DNA of 64,000 nucleotides from Taudactylus pleione (GCA_031769625.1 JAUIMM010000694.1:5106501-5170500); one strand, 5' to 3'. Counted from the stretch's first letter, positions 30,944-42,723 are shown. The notes: a model not told the origin generated them from the letters alone. Translations and numbers: made by a program.

Positions 30944-31417
30944 TGCTCCCGAAAAGGGGACATGTCCTTGTGACATGCCCCCAGTTCATTACACTTGGGG
31001 GTGTGCCCAGCACTTACGGAGGTACTGGGCTTCCCACAAGCTCTCCCCTCACAGTGAAAAAAATGCTATGCACACGACATTTATTCATCCAGTGGCGATC
31101 GGTCACCGTAACTTTCCCACCTGCGGGACACTGTGGCCCGCAGGTAAGGGAAGCATGGAGGAGGCTGAAAAGGGAAGGGTGCATTTTGCCTCTATAAAAT
31201 TGGGCAAGTAGCGGCGCCCAGCCTAGCGCAAACACTTTTCCAGTCTCAAGTGGTTCTTGTTCGAATCCCATCATGGCGCTTTAGAATGGGTCAAGGCACA
31301 TTCTGCCGCCTGCAAAACAGTCGGAGCTGCACCCTGCTGATGATACTTAGTGTGATGACTAAAAGCCTATTGAAAAATGCATTAAAAAGAAAATTAGTTA
31401 TTTACTTTATTCATATG
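30944..31417. other. No gene recognised
   Basis: A tRNA-like B box (GTTCGAATCCC near 31260) is present, but no full cloverleaf can be drawn. Otherwise unassigned. Confidence 0.35.
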
Positions 31418-31456
31418 GGGTGATTCAATTCAGTGCACTGTTTAGTCAGACTAATA

Positions 31457-32326
31457 CAGATTGAGTCTCCCATATCCAAAATGTTTGGGACCAGGATGGG
31501 ATGCAATTGGGAAGCCGGCTGACGTAAGCCCGACAGCCGGCTTCCCTACTGCTTTATCCCGGCGAGGGTTAAATGACAGATGTCTAAATCTAGACGCCTG
31601 TCATTTTTCTGACGCCGGGAGACTGGCGCCCGGCATCCCAATCGAAGGGATGCCGGCGCCGCGAGGGGAGGGTTAGGTTTAGGGCTCCCCGGGGGGGGGG
31701 GGGGACTTAGGGTTAGGCTAGGGGAAGGGGGGTGTTAGGGTTAGGCACCACCTCGGGGGACTTAGGTTTAGGCAGCGGGGGGTTAGATTTAGGCACTTAG
31801 AGGGGGGATTAAGGTTAGGCACCCCTAAGGAGGGTTAGGTTAGTAAGTACTCACGGACGGTCAGGATTTCCAGCGCTGTCAGGCTGCCGCTGCCGGGATT
31901 CGAACTCCTGGCCATGCGGCCGGCGGTATTTCATACCGCTTCCTTTTGGATAATGGAATATTCCGTATTTTGGAATATTTGCATATAATAATTAAATATC
32001 TTAGGAATAAGACCCCAATATACACACAGGATGCATTTGTGTGTTATATACACCTTTATACACAGAGCCTGCAGGTCATTTTATACAATATTTTCAATAA
32101 TTTTGTGGCTCAAACAAAGTTTGTGTACAGAAATGAGATTCATTTGTTTCATATACCCCTTATACACACAGCCTGAAGGTAATTTTATACATTATTTTTA
32201 ATAATTTGTGCCTTAGACACAATTTGTGTACATTGAACCATCAAAAAAAATCAAAGGTTTCATTTTCTCAGTCGTGCCAAAATGATTCCGTATTTCGGAA
32301 TATTTGGATATGGGAGATTCAACCTG
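31457..32326. mobile_element. MER2/Tigger-like MITE with TA duplication
   Basis: The termini are CAGATTGAGTCTCCCATATC then CAAA and, from the right, CAGGTTGAATCTCCCATATC then CAAA, with TA on both sides. The interior phrases TTTGGAATATTTGCATATA, GCCTGAAGGTAATTTTATAC and AATAATTTTGTG match what I recall of the mammalian MER2 (pogo/Tigger) consensus. Copy 3 of the TTAGGG element sits inside it. Family assignment is from memory and needs a search. Confidence 0.7.
31498..31943. mobile_element. TTAGGG-carrying palindromic element, copy 3
   Basis: It starts GGGATGCAATTGGGAAGCCG and ends GGTATTTCATACCGCTTCC. Left-hand palindromes include GGGAAGCCGGC...GCCGGCTTCCC and GGCATCCC...GGGATGCC. The GGGTTAGG tract is about 31668-31850. 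The complementary strand carries GAGTTCGAATCCCGGC, a good tRNA B box. No clear flanking duplication is seen. Confidence 0.65.
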
Positions 32327-32603
32327 TAACTACTTCTCACACCCTCCTGAGTGTGCAAGGAGAAATCCGACTGAAGTGCCGGCCATGAGGCTGTTTTTCG
32401 GCTTAGCGCGGCGCTAACAGCCTTGTGGCCGGCACTTTAGTCGGAGAATGCTGGTTCTCTTGACTAAACGCCCAGGTTAAGTCGCGAGAACTGGCATTCT
32501 CCGACTTAAGCGCTTCTCGTCGGAATAAACATTGTGGTGAATTGAATAGCTCTGGGAGCTGCCTCCTGGCGCTATTCAACTCCCGCTGAATTGAATCGCA
32601 CCC

Positions 32604-33156
32604 AAAGGTTGACGTATGCACTAAAACTACCAACCAGTCTCCTGTTCGCTTTCATCTGTTGTCTGGCTGCAATCTGTAGTGTTGGGGCAGATTACACATT
32701 GGAGCATGGTTAGTGAAAAGGCAGCAGTGTGGGCAGGCCAGAAGTGGTCTTAGGAGAGGGGGGTGGATTAAATTACCCGTGGCATATGCCCCACAGCTGA
32801 TTGATTGTGCCACATGAGGAAATGCTATTCAATGCAATAGTGTTTCCCCTGCATGGTAAACCAGCAGTTAACTCCTGCTAACCTCTTGATTCCGTGTAAA
32901 GTACGAAATCAATGGTCTCCCCCGCATGTTTAAATGCAGATTCTGAATTTTGGCACACAGATTTTTCCATGCAGCTCCTGAGGATTCTACCCCTGATAAT
33001 TAGCGTGTAGGTTTCCCGAAGCTAATTGAATTGGACAGCGTGATCAGGGTAAACCCTGCATGCAGCTAATTGAGTTACCCCCTTGGAGTGTGACATAGGT
33101 GCTGGAACAGCCCTCATTCCTGAATGCAAGAGTACTGAGCACATTTAATTATCATT
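32604..33156. other. No gene recognised
   Basis: Presumed intron sequence. Some AATTGA-containing MITE-like fragments but no clear paired ends. Confidence 0.35.
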
Positions 33157-33493
33157 GGGCATGATTCTATTCAAGGCAAAGTGAATAGCGCCGGGAATCA
33201 GCTCCCGGAGATATTCAATTCATCGCGCAGCTAAGCCCGACTTTGGATTTCTGTACAAATCCCTCCTGGGATGCGAGCAGAAATCTGACAAAAGCCCAGG
33301 CGCGATGCTGTTTTCTGCTCTTAGCGCTGGGAAAACAGCAACACGCCGAGAAGTTTAGTCGGAGAATGCCCGTTCTCGCACCTAAACACCCTGTTTAAGG
33401 CGCGAGAACGAGCCTTCTCCAACCTAACTTCGCACAGAATTGAATAGCTCCGGGAGCTCATTCCCGGCGCTATTCACTTCGCGTTTCGTGCCC
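33157..33493. mobile_element. GATTC-type MITE with ATT duplication
   Basis: From the left GGGCATGATTCTATTC and from the right GGGCACGAAACGCGAAG. They are followed by the shared GTGAATAGCGCCGGGAAT. ATT is on both sides. Internal stems include TCGGAGAATGCCCGTTCTCG facing its near complement. Related to 43553-43877. Confidence 0.75.
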
Positions 33494-33769
33494 ATTGATC
33501 CTTCCTGTCCTGCTGTGCCTTGAGTTCCCCTTGAGTAAAATGCAAATAGTTAAATGACAACCAAAAATGTCTGCCACTTTTGAATATCTGCAAAAATGCT
33601 TCACTACTAGATAATGTCCTGCTCTTCCCGGGAGATTAATAATGCCTATTACGAGATAAATGGACAAGTTGGCATGATTAGTATTTTCCCACCAATGCAT
33701 CCATCGTTTGGGCTTGTACACACGAGCAGTTCTCCTGTGAATTTCTTACATAATTTGGTTATGTATTTA

Positions 33770-34245
33770 TTACCAGTTATATATAGCGCTCATATTCCGC
33801 AGTACTTAGTTTACAGAGAACATCAGACCATTCACATTAGTCCCAGCCCATGCCCCAGTAGAGTTTCCAATCTATATTCCCTACCACATTAATGGTGCAT
33901 ACACACGATCAGATTTTTCCTTCAGATATGGACGATAACGATTTAAAAATCGTTCAGTCGTTCATATCTGAAGGAAAATCGTTCATATCTGACATGCCTG
34001 GACGATCAACGATGCGCGTTCCAGTTTGTCAGATAACGATATCTGACATCTGATGGGTTTGCAGTCAGACTTGGACGATTCCATTCATTTTAATGCAGTC
34101 AAAAATCGTTCAAATCGTTCAAAACTTTGGTCAAATCGTTCAAATCGTTTAATCGTTCAGTCGTTCATCTGACAAGTCTGACAAATCTGACCGTGTGTAC
34201 GCTTAAATACACACACTAGGGTCAAGTGTATGCAAATTAATGAAC
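33770..34245. repeat. Common vertebrate interspersed repeat, interrupted
   Basis: It has ATTCCGCAGTACTTAGTTTA, CAATCTATATTCCCTACCAC and, after the inserted MITE, ACACACACTAGGGTCAA. These belong in this order in a widespread vertebrate repeat also present at 36996-37246. Strand and class uncertain. Confidence 0.5.
33892..34203. mobile_element. TA-flanked MITE
   Basis: The left end ATGGTGCATACACACGATCA pairs with the right end, inward AGCGTACACACGGTCAGATT, with TA on both sides. The host repeat continues on each side, which confirms the insertion. The interior has AAATCGTTC repeats. Confidence 0.75.
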
Positions 34246-34419
34246 CTTTACAATCACATTCAGCTGTTAAATCACATAGCTTGTTAAGAAGCTTTAAAAA
34301 AAAGTATACAGATGGTCTTAGGGCACGATTCAATTCAGCGCAATGCTGAATAGCCCCGGGAGGGAGTTCCTGGAGCTATTCAATTCAGTGCAATGTTTGG
34401 TCCAACAGTTGCCAGTTAA

Positions 34420-35157
34420 GAGCCGTATTCAATTAGCAACAAAAATTGCAGTTTTTCGCAAAAAAAAGGCGATATTTTCGCAAAAAAGAACAGGCGAAAA
34501 CGCAATTGGCGATAAAAAACTGGATATAAGTTTTCTCCATCCCAGACAAGGCAAAAAAAAAAGTAAAATCCCCATTTTTGGCTAAAAATTTGAATATTTC
34601 TTTCAGAACCATTTGGACACCCCCTCCATTAATGATAAATTAGTCAACAAAAAATTTGTAAGTTGCACACTTTGTTGAAAAACGACCGCGCAAATTTGGG
34701 GTAAAAAAATAGATGAAATTGGTTTTAATGTATTGGGTCTGATTTTTCAGTGGACGGTATGTATGTGTGAAGTATTTTAAACATCGCACGCGATCGCAGC
34801 AGGCGTTTTTTTACGGTTTTTAAAATTGCGTTTGTACGACACGAAAATATACTTGCACCCATTTTAGCGTACCCCCAATTTCCGTGGAACAGTAATCTCC
34901 TGAAAATAAAAATACTTCCTATCATTTTCAACGGTTTTATTTTTGTTCACCCAAAATTGCGCCGTCGTTTTTTTGCCAAAGTGCGCAACTTACAAATTTT
35001 TGGGGGGCTAATTTATCACTAGGAGCCTGGTCTGGGATGAAGAAAACTTATCTCCAGTTTTTTATCGCCAGTTGCGCTTTCGCCTGTTTTTTTGCGAAAA
35101 TATCGTTTTTTTTTGGTGAAAAACGTCTGTTTTCGCCGCTAATTGAATATACGGCCC
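34420..35157. mobile_element. Long-TIR MITE with TAA duplication (GCGAAAACAGGCG family)
   Basis: GAGCCGTATTCAATTAGC and, from the right, GGGCCGTATATTCAATTAGC begin inverted arms of about 140 bases containing TTCGCCTGTTTT-like stretches. TAA on both sides. Relatives lie at 41888 and 51251. A CACCCATTTT...TACCCC interior phrase is shared by all three. Confidence 0.75.
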
Positions 35158-35342
35158 TAAGTTGGAGAATGCCGGTTCTCGTGACTTAACCTGGGTGTTT
35201 AGTCAGAGAATGCTGGTTCTCACGACTAAAGTGCCGTCCGCGAAGCTGTTAGTGCCACGCTAAGCCGGAAAACAGCCTCGCAGCCGGCAATTTTGTCCGA
35301 TTTCCACTCACACCCTCGGGGTGGTGCGACGAGAAATCCTTA

Positions 35343-36596
35343 ATACTCCTTTCAGACAGACACAAGAAATACACGGGTACTTCCCGGGTCTATCTGCCCT
35401 GGAAATTCCCTGGTCTAATCCTGGGTACACACGGGACAATCTGTTCAGGGAACGATATCGCTGTACGGTCTCCCTTGAAATTCCTGGTGTGACGGATGAA
35501 CGATATTGTTCATCCACACACCAAAGATATCACCAACGATGAACGACCAACGATCACAAACCCCTATGGAAAATGCACGATATCGTCCAGATTGGCCTGC
35601 ATGAATGCCCGATGGACGATATCGTTATTGTCCAGCGGGAGTGCGCATCGTTGGTCGTTCATTGCATACAAATGGAACGATATGAAAGATTTATCGTTCA
35701 AATAGTAACAATATATCGTTCCGTGTGGAAGCACCTTTAGTCTGAGACCCCCATTCACACTACTCCAAAACCCGGGAAATTCCAGGGTCGGATACGTTCA
35801 CACTGAATCTGGGTCTGCCCTGGAAGTTGATGTGGATTTATAGGGGATTTTTTTTTTTTTCTTCGTTCACAGTAATGACATAATATAAAAACTAGCATTT
35901 TTAGAGGAAAGGCCTTTATAAAGCCTTTATAAAGTATTGGTCTATACAAAGACACAATTTTCACATGAAAAAGTTAACCATAAATAATACACACTTACAT
36001 TAATTTGCTCCCCAGCCATGTGGTCCGGGTGACTGCAGTTGATGTAATCTGCAGGTACATGGAACAGCCAAGAAAGTTTTCTTAAACCCGGGTCTAAAAA
36101 CCTGGGGCTGGATGCATTCACACTAGAGCCTACATGGGTTTCACCTGGGAAAAACCCTGGTACAGAGCAGGGTTGTGGACCCAAGACTTTGACCCGGGTC
36201 GTTTCTGTTCACATATAGCAAAAACCCAGGTTGATGCACGTTCACATCGAAAAACCTGTTTTTTTTGCTGTGTCTGATAGACAGAAAAACAAATTACCGC
36301 GTCAAACATTTCAACCTGGTAATTTGCTGATCAACACGGGTCCTTTTGCTGTCTGAAAGGGACAACCCGGGTCAAAAATCCTCGGATTTCGACCCAGGAA
36401 TTTACTAGGGTCAGAGACCCGGGTTGACCCTTTCAGACATAAGAATTCCCCGTGTTAATCAGCAAATTACCGGGTTAAAATGTTTGACCAGGTAATTTGC
36501 TCTTCTGTCTGAATGTGGGTACAGGCAGGGACTGGCCCGGAACGCAAATGCCGGGTAAAGCAGGGATTTTGGCTTTTTCCTGTCTGATAGGGGTAT
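35343..36596. mobile_element. TA-flanked element with ATACYCC termini
   Basis: ATACTCCTTTCAGACAG and, from the right, ATACCCCTATCAGACAG, with TA on both sides. The interior is rich in ACCCGGGT and AATTTGCTGATCAACACGGG-type repeats. It contains the MITE at 35418-35737. No coding region. Similar phrases recur near 58830-58920. Confidence 0.65.
35418..35737. mobile_element. Nested TA-flanked MITE
   Basis: ATCCTGGGTACACACGGGAC and, inward, AAGGTGCTTCCACACGGAAC, with TA on both sides. Interior palindromes are built on AACGATATCG. This is the third level of nesting in the block. Confidence 0.65.
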
Positions 36597-36682
36597 TAGT
36601 CAGACCAAACAGCACGCTGAATTTAATAGCTCCTGGAACTCCATCCCAAAGCTATTCAGCATCGCATTGAATCGAGCCCTTA

Positions 36683-36988
36683 AGGTGCCTATACACTGTG
36701 CGATATAGCAGCTGATCCGACGGTTTGGTACTATATCGTTCCGTCAGGGGGCATGATATCGACCAGTGCGCGCTCCCCTGGGGTCGTACATCGCACCTCC
36801 AGATCTTACTGCATGTTCACTTGATCTGGGGATGCGATGTACGATCCCATGCAGCGCTATGCCGGTGCGGGAGACGGGGGTGCCGACATATTGGGCGGTC
36901 GGCAACAAGATCGCTCTGTGTGTGGGGACCGCCCGATATGTCGGCCGTCGCATCTCAAGGTGCATTTCGCTCCATGTATGGGCAGCTT
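36683..36988. mobile_element. TA-flanked MITE abutting the previous element
   Basis: AGGTGCCTATACACTGTGCG and, inward, AAGCTGCCCATACATGGAGC, with TA on both sides. Inside is a large stem (GATGCGATGTACGATCCCAT facing GGGGTCGTACATCGCA). Confidence 0.65.
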
Positions 36989-36995
36989 TAGAGTC

Positions 36996-37246
36996 TATTA
37001 AGTTTTTTTATATAGTGTGCACATTCCGCAAAGCTTTACAGAGCACATTTGTCATTCCCATCAATCTGTCACAATGGCGTTTACAACCTATATTCCCTAC
37101 CACAGGGATACATACACACTAGGTTTTTATTTTGTATGTTTTTGGAGTGTGGGAGGAAACCCAACACAAACACGGGGAGAATGTACAAACTCCACACAGA
37201 TAGTGCCTTGGTCAGAATTGACCTCAGCGCTGTGAGGCAATCCACT
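36996..37246 (-). repeat. SINE-like repeat with conserved GTGTGGAGTTTGTA segment
   Basis: Read on the minus strand it has TGCCTCACAGCGCTGAGGTC, then TGTGTGGAGTTTGTACATTC, TCCCCGTGTTTGTGTTGGGT and TTCCTCCCACACTCCAAAAA. This is a very widespread vertebrate short repeat found in fish and amphibians. It begins, on plus, with CATTCCGCAAAGCTTTACAG. Confidence 0.6.
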
Positions 37247-38002
37247 GCGTCAGCCTTAAGTTGTTTGTATCAGGAATTGGTGTCGGAGGTCACTGAATTG
37301 CTCCTCTGTTGGGTTAGGTATCCTCTTCTCCCTGATACAATCTGAGAATAAATAAAACTCAGGGATAAACCAACAAAGCACAACAAGAACTGCTCACAGC
37401 CACCCCCAGCATATTCACACTTCAGTGTCATCTGTGCGACTCCTGTCTTGTATCCTTTCATTGGTAATAACAGCGGAAGTCTGCGCCAGGCAATAGTATC
37501 ATGCCATTTGGCTCCCATGCTGCCCCTTATTCCTGGGACTGCTGTATTCCCCATGCACACTGGAAGCTAGTACGCGTTTGTTGGAGAAGGCTGCAACTAT
37601 TGGGAGGAAGGGGGGTGATGCTTCCCATCATTGGTGCAATATATGGGGGGAGGGAGAGGTGAGCAGACAGGCCAGTAACTGCTGCGTGAGTCTGCTCAGG
37701 TGCAGTCATGTGCAGATAGTGTGGGGTGGCGAGAACTCCTGCTCATTCAGGGGACTTTGACTTGTGTCCCTGACAGGTGGGGGTGGACTGTGTAGATTAC
37801 AGGCAATGTGTGTTTGGGAGGCTTTTGTGGACTGTGTAGCTTATGGGTGGGAAATGTTTTTGCGGATGTTCTTGTGAACGTGCAGGTTTCAGTGGTGTGT
37901 GTTTGGTGCATAAATGTACCTGATAGAGAAGAGGCAAAGACCATTATTGGGGAGAGGTCTGGGGGGGGAATTTGGAGAGGTAAATTGATGGTACCCGGAT
38001 AG
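37247..38002. other. No gene recognised
   Basis: Presumed intron sequence without supported exons or clear repeat ends. Confidence 0.35.
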
Positions 38003-38266
38003 GGGGTAATTCAATTCACTTGTGCTCGAGAGCTATTCAGTTACTCCCTGAGACTAACTCCGAGGCTGCACTCACACACCAGCGAGCAGAAATCCGCATT
38101 AAGTAGGACTTTGGGGCTAGTTGCAACCTGACTGCTGCATTGCATCCAGCGCTCAGCTCTGGAGTTACTGCTAATCCTGGGTGTTATCGCAAGAAATGGT
38201 GTCCGTCGCGAGCAGTGATTGAATCACTCCAAGGCACGTCTTAGCCCAGGAGCTAAATTCCCCTCA
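38003..38266. mobile_element. GATTCAATTC-related MITE
   Basis: It starts near GGGGGTAATTCAATTCAC and ends with AGCTAAATTCCCCTC. The arms contain GAGAGCTATTCAGTT-like and AGTGATTGAATCACTCC segments. Limits approximate. Confidence 0.45.
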
Positions 38267-38560
38267 AAAGAATGAAGTTGCCCCCATAAATGAGGTAAAA
38301 TCACCAATTTTTTAAATGATGGAACCATAATAATTGTGAACTTGTTGCGATCACTGAGACAAGTAGTGTGTTCTGGAGCACAACACGGAAGCAACTGTGT
38401 CGTCTTAGACAGTAGACCTGCCTACAGAGATTTGGTTGCGAATGAGGCCTGCCCCAGCACACACACGACACTGGATGTATTTATTAACTGGTCTTGGCGC
38501 AGTTCTCTTTTCTGTGTTGATCAGAAGGTTAACGCTTGTCAAAATAGTGATGAATACGTT

Positions 38561-38838
38561 GGGCTTGATTCAATTTGGTGCGATGCTGAATAGCACCGGG
38601 ATTGAGCTCCCAGAGATATTCAATTCAGCGCGCTGTTTAGTCCGTCTAAAGGATTTCTTCTCGCACCCCCCTGGTTAGAGAATGCCGGTTCTCGCAACTA
38701 AACACCCAGGTTAAGTCGTGAGAACTGACATTCTCCGACGTAACTGGCAACTGTCGGACCAAACAGTGCAGTGAATTGAATAGCTCCAGGGGCTCCCTCC
38801 CGGGGCTATTCAGCATCGCACTGAATTGAAGTGAGCCC
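38561..38838. mobile_element. GATTCAATTCAG-type MITE, uninterrupted copy
   Basis: GGGCTTGATTCAATTTGGTG and, inward, GGGCTCACTTCAATTCAGTG. The arms continue with GATGCTGAATAGC. Internal stem AGAGAATGCCGGTTCTCGC facing GCGTGAGAACTGACATTCTC with changes. Flanking triplets GTT and ATT match at two of three. Confidence 0.65.
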
Positions 38839-39380
38839 ATTGTGGTCCATTAGTGAGCATTGTATCTGCCTTTATCCAAGTGACCTATTTATCCTGTTTC
38901 CTGGGGAACACAGGGCAGCACAGCATGGGTGAATGTTCATTCGTCTGTACCCTGAAAACACCTGTATGTGAGACTGAGGGCAGGGTATCTATATATGATG
39001 CCCTGGGGGGGGGGGTCCTCTAATTGACAGAGGGCTTTAAGTAAGAACTGTCATGGCTGGAGCTCTGCTTTTACATTAATTTATACTGTAAATGATCTGG
39101 TGCACAAGATGGGTCGCGTCTCCCAGCATGGTACGATCACATACACAGCTCGCCCAGTGCAACACTTACTGTAGATCGGTTATTATAGCATGGATGTGGC
39201 CGATATATAGTTAAATCACTGATATTTGTATAGAGATATTTAAATATGAAACATTCTTCATAGTTTTATTCGCTATTAGACGTCCTTCATCCGTTTTCAG
39301 ATCTTCACAGGATGGCTCAACAAATCCTGTTATCACGGCTGCTGGAGTACACCCCGGTGACCGGATGCTGATTCAGATTA
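38839..39380. other. No gene recognised
   Basis: Unassigned sequence in the presumed intron. No supported frame. Confidence 0.35.
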
Positions 39381-39653
39381 AAGGTGCGCACACAGTAGAT
39401 GATTTCTACGCATCGGAACGACAAATCGTGCAGTGTGTACGAACGATGGCGAAGCTGGCCGTTTGTCGCATCCACAGATCTTCCCTGCATGCAGGAAGAT
39501 CTGGCAATCTCATTAACGACCCATATTGTTAGGTTGTTGGTCAGATAGCACAGTGTGAATTCACGATACCGTTTGTCCGATAGCTCCAGGGAGTTCAAGG
39601 GAAATCCTTGATTACATCGTGTTGTTTGCATGACGTCTAGTGTTTAGGGGCCT
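39381..39653. mobile_element. TA-flanked MITE
   Basis: AAGGTGCGCACACAGTAGAT and, inward, AAGGCCCCTAAACACTAGAC, with TA on both sides. The interior has a CTTCCCTGCATGCAGGAAG palindrome. Confidence 0.6.
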
Positions 39654-41887
39654 TAACATTGGTGCATTCCCTCTTCAGGGACATAAGGGAAGGGGCTTAC
39701 TCACCCTTACCCTCTTCTGGCTCTCATGCTGAGCGATGGAGGCACTGGGGAGAGTGAGTGAATGCTCTAATCTGATGCCAGGCTGTCATTCACCTACCGT
39801 AAGTTTATTAAAGTCCTCCTATTTTGTTCCCTGCATTAGGTTTTTTCCTGTTTTGCCTCTTGTGTGATAATTTATGAATGAACTATTTGTCTATTCACTT
39901 TGAGATGATATAAAAATCTTGACAAGACAAATGCGGGTTCTTTTATGTGTCGGGTTTCTAGATTCTCAAAAAGCGTAGCGTTTTCTTCTCCCGATTCTGC
40001 ACTGTGATAGGAATTTTTTGTAAAGTCCGTCACATAAATTCAGTGAGTGATAAAGATTTGCCGCCATGGGTACGGACGCTTCTGCGATGGTTGGTTTCTG
40101 TGCCCCAGCTTTAATGGATAGGGAATGCTACCTTTAATATTGAATTCCATGGCACACCCTCATATATGTCAGCTCAGCCTGATGTAATGGAAAAGGGTAA
40201 CCTCCTGACCCCCCCAGCTGCCCAAAGGGAAGTGCAGTCCACCTTTCATTTCTTAATTTCCTGCCTGCTGTTACAGTTTCATTACAGAGCAGGTTACTTT
40301 CGGCATTGACGGGCTAATTTCTTCATTACTGTCTGGTGGCAAAGACAAGTTTGCTGTGTTTTTTTCTTTTTTACTTGACTTTTCAACATTTCTTTGCAAT
40401 AATCCTCAGGAAATTGTACTATACATTCTGTGACGTGTTAGGGATCATTTGCAATTAATTTGTCAGGGAGTTCATTACTGATACGTTTGTGAATGCAAGT
40501 TATTTATAGTGATTGAATGTGTGATGCATAGCATGTGAAACACTGTTGTGATATGTGCGGTAATAAGCTGCTGTCCTCTTTGTTACACTGTACATTATGT
40601 ATATTATGCTCATTTAGATGAGTGTTTTGTCAGACTTTGCTGAATCTGGAACGTGATGTGAGTAGTTTCATCTGAACAAGCCTTTGTGTTTGTACAAGGT
40701 AATTTGTGTGATCTAGAATGGAACTAATTAAACACAGGTGTGATTTCATTTTAAAATATTGTGTTGGTAAAGATGTTTCACAGATTGGCAATTATGGAAA
40801 TTCTGTGTACTAGTGTTACACCTAACGGTATCCAGGTTAGACCGTAAAATATAAACTACATGTGTAAACTGGAGAATACATAATTCTTATTACACATATT
40901 GATATACAGTAGTATGTGTGTATTTTGTCTGAAAAATAATCCTATAATGAGATGGAATAGAATTGTCTTCTATTAAATGTTGTTTAAAGAGGGGGAAGAA
41001 AAAAAAAAAAGTTCCTTTAGTGTAACCTGCTCGTAGTTTCTTATTGATCCGTCCGTGTAAAGCCACGCGGGAATTTCATGAGTACTGCAATTTTCTCACC
41101 AGCAAACCGTGGCATTATAAGGAGGATGCGCACGCTAAATTGAAGGGGCAGCGCCCATCTCTCACCGATTCAACGACAGCCCAGTTATTGCCTGACTAAA
41201 CTATTGTGGCAGTTTATTCTCATCTTAGTTATAGTATATCATAAATTATTATATGGGATTAGCTTTAATGTAACAATTGCTTCTCTAAAGGGGGAATGCC
41301 ATTTCCCGAGTTTGACGCGATGTGCTGTTGTGGAAAGGCACATCATGTCTGCTGGCGTAGAGCGCACCCCATAGAGGGGCGTGGGAATACTTACTACCGT
41401 AACTGGCTTTTATATGCGCAGACAGGCATTACAGCGGCACAACGCTAGGAATTGGATTCCCGCCCTAAAAACGGCAACTCTTTTGCTACTTTCAATTAAC
41501 TATTTCCTTGTTCTGAAATAAACCTTAAAGGGGTTTTTGTTGTCCTTCCCAGAATAATTTTACTACAAGACAGTAACCATTCTTGGCTTGTAACTGCTTG
41601 TCATGAACACTAATCCCTATGTCACCTTTAGCACAGATTACAGAACTGAGTGACGCCAGACACCTTAAAGAACTTACACCGCCTTAAATCAAGCTGCCGC
41701 CCCCCCTAAAGTGCCTACGGTGTATGTACATATATATGATCTATCACCCTGCTATTCAGTCAAATGGTTAATCTGCTGCACTTCAGCAGTCAAAGGGTTT
41801 GCATAGTCCAGGAACAATTAAAGTAGACTTGATTTTGTGCAGAGCATTAAGAACACAGTTTAGTCAACTTTTACCAGTAATCACTTA
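39654..41887. other. Relatively repeat-poor stretch, no gene recognised
   Basis: Over 2.2 kb with little recognisable repeat and no exon-like frame. Its single-copy look suggests an intron with possible regulatory sequence, but nothing specific is supported. Confidence 0.4.
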
Positions 41888-42723
41888 GGTCCATATTCAA
41901 TTTGAGGCGAAAAGTCAGTTTCCGCGATATTTTTTCGCCAATGACGTCATTTTCGCCTGTTTTGCTGTTACCCCGTATTCAATTTGGAAGACTTTCCGCC
42001 TAGGCGGCAAGTCAATGGCGAAAAAGTTTTGCCTATAAATAGCAGGCGGAAAAAAGTGCAGAATTGGGGTTTTGGGGTGCAGCCTTCAGACAGTCCCCCA
42101 AATGTAAACTGTTGCAAATTTTAAAAAAAAAAACACTTAAGGACACCCCAAAAAATGATTTTGAAAAAATGGGCGGAAAAAAAAAAAAAGGTTGGGGTAC
42201 AAAGTTAAAAACTAGCAAACTTGACTCTGGGGGTCGGTCCCCAATATGCCCCAGGTGTTTTTTTGATTGCAGATGCTTGCTGCAGGTGGATTTTTCACAA
42301 TTGTTTCAACTTCACTTTAGCAACTTTTAAATATGCTGGCCCCCATTTTCAAGTACCCCAAATTTGCTGGGATAAGTTATTTTCTGCAAAAAATACTCCT
42401 GAATACTATTCTGCACCACGTATAGAAAACGCTATTTAGCAGCTATTGAGCCCGTTTAAAAACACCAAATACCTTCAGCAAGGTAAATTAGGGGGGTACC
42501 ATAGTGAACCCCCATGTCAGAGCATCTTTTGGGGGGTGTCAGGCTGATTTCCCCAAATCTGACAGTACTTTTCGCCTGTTCCGGGTCCCATTTCTGCCTA
42601 CTTTCAAATTGAATACGGGGTAAAGCGGGCACGCGCACAATACTTTTCCGCTTACAAAACAGGCTAAGTAGGCGAAAAGTCCGGGGCACGAAAAAGTATC
42701 GCGGCTCAAATTGAATACAGCTC
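41888..42723. mobile_element. Long-TIR MITE with TTA duplication (GCGAAAA family)
   Basis: GGTCCATATTCAATTTGAGG and, inward, GAGCTGTATTCAATTTGAGC, with TTA on both sides. The subterminal arms contain CGCCTGTTTTGC and TTTCGCCTGTTC segments. The interior shares CCCCCATTTTCAAGTACCCC with the copies at 34420 and 51251. Confidence 0.75.

Larger units (their letters stand above)
31418..32603. mobile_element. GATTCAATTCAG-type MITE split by a Tigger-like element
   Basis: The left end GGGTGATTCAATTCAGTGC and the right end, inward, GGGTGCGATTCAATTCAGCG frame an element like those at 34321 and 38561. The whole of 31457-32326 is inserted within it. A flanking duplication is not evident. Confidence 0.6.
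34321..36679. mobile_element. GATTCAATTCAG-type MITE holding two other elements
   Basis: It begins GGGCACGATTCAATTCAGCG and ends, inward, GGGCTCGATTCAATGCGATG, with TTA on both sides. The intact relative at 38561-38838 shows what is original. Everything between 34420-35157 and 35343-36596 is inserted. Confidence 0.7.

Noticed and set aside
31211..31285. tRNA gene suggested by GTTCGAATCCC
   Set aside because: Only a B-box-like stretch is present. No acceptor stem, D arm or anticodon arm can be paired convincingly.
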